Source: an uncultured Clostridia bacterium (GTDB lineage Bacteria > Bacillota > Clostridia > UBA1381). From it: a stretch of DNA of 8,002 nucleotides. The notes under the pieces are model-generated. The model did no database searches, was not told where the DNA came from, and saw only the letters and a list, made by a program, of their open reading frames with translations. Both the position numbers and the translations under genes were made by a program. Below are positions 6,819-8,002 of the stretch, in pieces. The DNA lies in assembly GCA_934454215.1 (NCBI GenBank), contig CAKSGG010000142.1:1-8002 (forward strand), given 5' to 3'. Each line of letters opens with the position of its first letter. Position 1 is the first letter of the stretch.

Positions 6819-6847
6819 ATTATAACTTATCATTATTCTTATTTCAA
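6819..6847 (-). promoter_or_regulatory. Sigma-A promoter of the glycosidase gene
   Basis: On the minus strand TTGAAA (6842-6847) and TATAAT (6819-6824) lie 17 bases apart, placing the transcription start near 6812. The leader is about 46 bases. It carries a weak AT-only hairpin (6780-6786 pairing with 6793-6799) beside the ribosome binding site, which may or may not matter. Confidence 0.8.
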
Positions 6848-6928
6848 TTGTAACTTTTTTTATTTTATTGCGTTTTTTATGTATTTTTCAAAAAAATCAA
6901 AAAAAATAAATTTTTTTCAAAAAAAGTA

Positions 6929-6957
6929 TTGACAAATATAAAAAAATATGTTAATAT
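6929..6957 (+). promoter_or_regulatory. Promoter of tRNA-Lys
   Basis: TTGACA at 6929-6934 and TAATAT at 6952-6957 are separated by 17 bases. A very A/T-rich tract upstream (about 6880-6928, with long A and T runs) resembles an UP element, as expected for a stable-RNA promoter. The predicted start near 6964 gives a 5' extension of about 25 bases, removed by RNase P. Confidence 0.8.
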
Positions 6958-6988
6958 ATTATTCGTGTTCAGGAGAACAATGACTTAT

Positions 6989-7064
6989 GCGCTATTAGCT
7001 CAGTTGGTAGAGCACCTGACTCTTAATCAGGGTGTCCACGGTTCGAGCCCGTGATGGCGTACCA
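6989..7064 (+). tRNA. tRNA-Lys (anticodon CTT)
   Basis: A full 76-base cloverleaf: acceptor GCGCTAT pairing with ATGGCGT, D stem GCTC/GAGC, anticodon stem CCTGA/TCAGG with loop CTCTTAA (anticodon CTT at 7022-7024, reading AAG), a 5-base variable loop, T stem CACGG/CCGTG with TTCGAGC loop, discriminator A and encoded CCA. The acceptor stem contains two wobble pairs, G1-U72 at the end and U5-G68. It stands alone with its own promoter and terminator. Confidence 0.96.
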
Positions 7065-7066
7065 GA

Positions 7067-7100
7067 AAAAACCGCTTAAACATAATTAAGCGGTTTTTCT
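7067..7100 (+). terminator. Intrinsic terminator of tRNA-Lys
   Basis: CCGCTTAA (7072-7079) pairs with TTAAGCGG (7086-7093) around a 6-base loop. The stem extends through A5/T5 to 13 pairs and ends in a T tract at 7094-7098. It begins three bases after the CCA end. Confidence 0.92.
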
Positions 7101-7141
7101 TTACCTTTAAATACCTGCATTTTTTACTATCTGACTATATT

Positions 7142-7424
7142 TTGACTATCACAGCAATTTTTTCATTTAAAAAATGTATTCAGCAAAACTACACGATAAA
7201 AATTTTACTTGCCAATATGGCTGCATCGTATGCGGTCGGGCAAAGTAAGTGCTGTAAGCTTTTTGCAAAACATATCGGTCAAACTGCAATTTGTATCCGA
7301 TGTAATATATGGCACAAAACTTCTGAAAAACACTGATATAACAGTAACAGAGATTGCCTATGCAGTCGGTTTTAGCGAAAAAAGCCCTGCAGAATACCGA
7401 ATTTTGAGGCGGTTTTGGATTTAG
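7142..7424 (+). pseudogene. AraC-family regulator remnant (frameshifted, internally deleted)
   Basis: Only the C-terminal DNA-binding domain remains. One frame reads CIQQNYTIKILLANMAASYA and on to KLFAKHIGQT (about 7175-7285), matching the first AraC helix-turn-helix. The reading then shifts by one base near 7285. It continues as LQFVSDVIYGTKLLKNTDIT, then VTEIAYAVGFSEK, matching the linker helix and start of the second helix-turn-helix. After GFSEK the expected recognition helix (about 15 residues) is missing and the text jumps to SPAEYR, the usual C-terminal motif. No start, ribosome binding site or sensor domain is left. The coordinates cover both open stretches. It cannot make a working regulator. 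Confidence 0.8.
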
Positions 7425-7640
7425 AGTATTAACTTGCTACAAGCTGCCTTCAAAAGTATTGATTTTGCTGAGTTTTAATTGTTCGCTTTTTATATTTTTT
7501 ACTTGTTTTCGACGGATATTCTCAAATTTACTGCTCTCGACAAGCTCAAACTATACTATCAATATAAACACACATATCAAAACGAAATTTTTAAACTCTC
7601 GTCTCTTGTCTTGATTTGGTGCAACAAATAAATATACTCA
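7425..7640. other. Gene-free stretch with possible dispersed repeat
   Basis: No gene is visible. On the minus strand about 7437-7555 holds a stop-to-stop frame of some 38 codons, beginning FELVESSKFENIRRKQVKN and ending NTFEGSL. It has no start codon and looks like the spurious peptides that short dispersed repeats produce in gut Clostridia genomes. That resemblance is from memory and unchecked. The remainder is AT-rich without recognised structure. Confidence 0.3.
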
Positions 7641-7647
7641 AAAACCA

Positions 7648-7676
7648 TTGACAAAACTCAAAAAATACGTTATAAT
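7648..7676 (+). promoter_or_regulatory. Perfect-consensus promoter of a short leader RNA
   Basis: TTGACA at 7648-7653 and TATAAT at 7671-7676 are both perfect and separated by 17 bases. Transcription should start near 7683, just 27 bases before a terminator stem. Confidence 0.82.
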
Positions 7677-7682
7677 AATCAT

Positions 7683-7741
7683 TGGATATTATGGGTGAGC
7701 ACCTACCGGCAGTCAGGCTGAAAAGCCTGACTGTTTTTTTA
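7683..7741 (+). ncRNA. Short attenuated leader or orphan riboswitch candidate
   Basis: The predicted transcript is about 58 bases: a promoter-proximal segment with TGGGTGAGCACCTACCGG (7692-7709) that abuts a perfect terminator hairpin. GGGT/ACCT around GAGC may form a small hairpin. A conserved-looking GC-rich block in AT-rich DNA, placed directly before a terminator and followed by a transporter remnant, is the design of a small transcription-controlling riboswitch. A guanidine-IV (mepA-type) element regulating an exporter is one possibility. I could not test that, and a plain attenuator or an sRNA would look the same. No intact gene follows within 140 bases. Confidence 0.5.
7710..7740 (+). 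terminator. Intrinsic terminator of the short leader RNA
   Basis: CAGTCAGGCT (7710-7719) pairs perfectly with AGCCTGACTG (7724-7733) across a GAAA tetraloop, followed by seven T (7734-7740). It is one of the strongest terminators in the window despite lying only ~30 bases after a promoter. Confidence 0.93.
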
Positions 7742-7744
7742 TAA

Positions 7745-7882
7745 CAGAAACCTATTGCAGGAATACAAGAAAATGAATTTGGTTTCCATTTTTCTTGGTA
7801 TTTCTATTGCGAGGCAATTACAGCAAATAAGCTGATAGGAATTGTACTCTGTCTTGTCGGACTTTATCTTATAAACCGCTGA
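7745..7882 (+). pseudogene. C-terminal remnant of a DMT-superfamily transporter
   Basis: A stop-bounded frame without a start ends in EAITANKLIGIVLCLVGLYL followed by INR and TGA at 7880-7882. This is the typical last helix of EamA or small-multidrug-resistance exporters, with EAITANKL matching the usual GE-x-(L/I)-T motif before it. A neighbouring frame (ATG at 7773) reads NLVSIFLGI, which fits the preceding helix, so at least one frameshift lies near 7800. Everything N-terminal is missing. It sits 12 bases after the leader terminator, so an exporter under attenuator control was probably lost by deletion. Confidence 0.6.
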
Positions 7883-7929
7883 GTTCCTCAAAAATAATGT
7901 TAATTATAAGATTGTGAGGTAATAATGAA

Positions 7930-8002
7930 GTGCCCCAGTTTATACAGACAGCACAAAAAAAGAGTACCTATGGCATTAATATTAAATTTTTAAGCAATAT
8001 AC
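7930..8002 (+). CDS. Possible start of a gene running off the right edge
   Basis: A frame is open from 7918 to the window end. With GTG at 7930 it would begin MPQFIQTAQKKSTYGINIKF. TGAGG at 7915-7919 could serve as ribosome binding site, 10 bases upstream. An alternative is a 22-codon peptide from ATG at 7925 with a closer (5-base) spacing, ending at 7993. No family is recognised and no promoter is evident, so it may be another decayed piece. Confidence 0.25.
   Translation, partial: MPQFIQTAQKKSTYGINIKFLSNI

Noticed and set aside
6880..6928. A/T homopolymer runs upstream of the tRNA as an origin-like or repeat element
   Set aside because: No DnaA boxes or iterons are present; an UP-like element of a stable-RNA promoter explains the tract.
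7692..7709. Firm naming of the leader as a guanidine-IV riboswitch
   Set aside because: The block looks suggestive and the exporter context fits, but I cannot confirm the consensus from memory, so it is kept as a hypothesis only.

Overview
The window looks like chromosomal DNA of a low-GC anaerobic Firmicute, probably a gut Clostridia member (Ruminococcaceae/Lachnospiraceae-like). The basis is the AT-rich composition, strong AGGAGG-type ribosome binding sites, two TTG starts, consensus sigma-A promoters, a tRNA with encoded CCA, and the gene families present. No phage, CRISPR or complete insertion sequence is visible.

Left part (1-1808). A minus-strand pair reads leftward: a LysR-type regulator (413-1336) followed after 9 bases by a YfcE-type metallophosphoesterase that runs off the left edge. 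The ribosome binding site of the phosphoesterase overlaps the regulator's stop codon, so they form one operon. It is driven by a perfect-consensus promoter near 1365-1393. The 472-base divergent gap that follows holds that promoter, the opposite-facing promoter of the next gene, an 11-base-period direct repeat and a possible decayed coding fragment.

Centre (1809-5578). A 541-residue plus-strand protein carries a complete KduI isomerase (5-keto-4-deoxyuronate isomerase, all four metal ligands visible) behind an extra ~265-residue N-terminal region. That region ends in a galactose-binding/discoidin-like domain. The KduI part keeps its own Shine-Dalgarno and in-frame ATG at 2604, so the locus looks like either a gene fusion or a two-product gene. 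It is followed by a strong terminator. Next come an EamA/DMT permease (3721-4647) and, convergent to it, a YitT-family membrane protein (4667-5578). They share a terminator whose loop contains the permease stop codon.

Right part (5744-8002). A TTG-initiated cytoplasmic beta-propeller glycosidase (GH43/GH117-like) is read leftward, with a perfect 12-base palindrome at the predicted transcription start (a likely operator). A tRNA-Lys(CTT) with promoter and terminator follows on the plus strand. The last ~900 bases contain no intact gene. They hold a frameshifted, internally deleted AraC-family regulator remnant, a possible dispersed repeat, and a very short transcription unit (consensus promoter, ~50-base leader, perfect terminator). 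That unit is followed by the C-terminal remnant of a DMT-superfamily transporter. The arrangement looks like an orphaned transcription-attenuating leader or riboswitch whose target gene was mostly deleted.

Functional theme: KduI and the beta-propeller glycosidase both fit intracellular processing of plant or host polysaccharide fragments (uronates and oligosaccharides). The window lacks the rest of that pathway (KduD, KdgK, KdgA, a lyase, a transporter), so the loci are scattered rather than one polysaccharide utilisation cluster.
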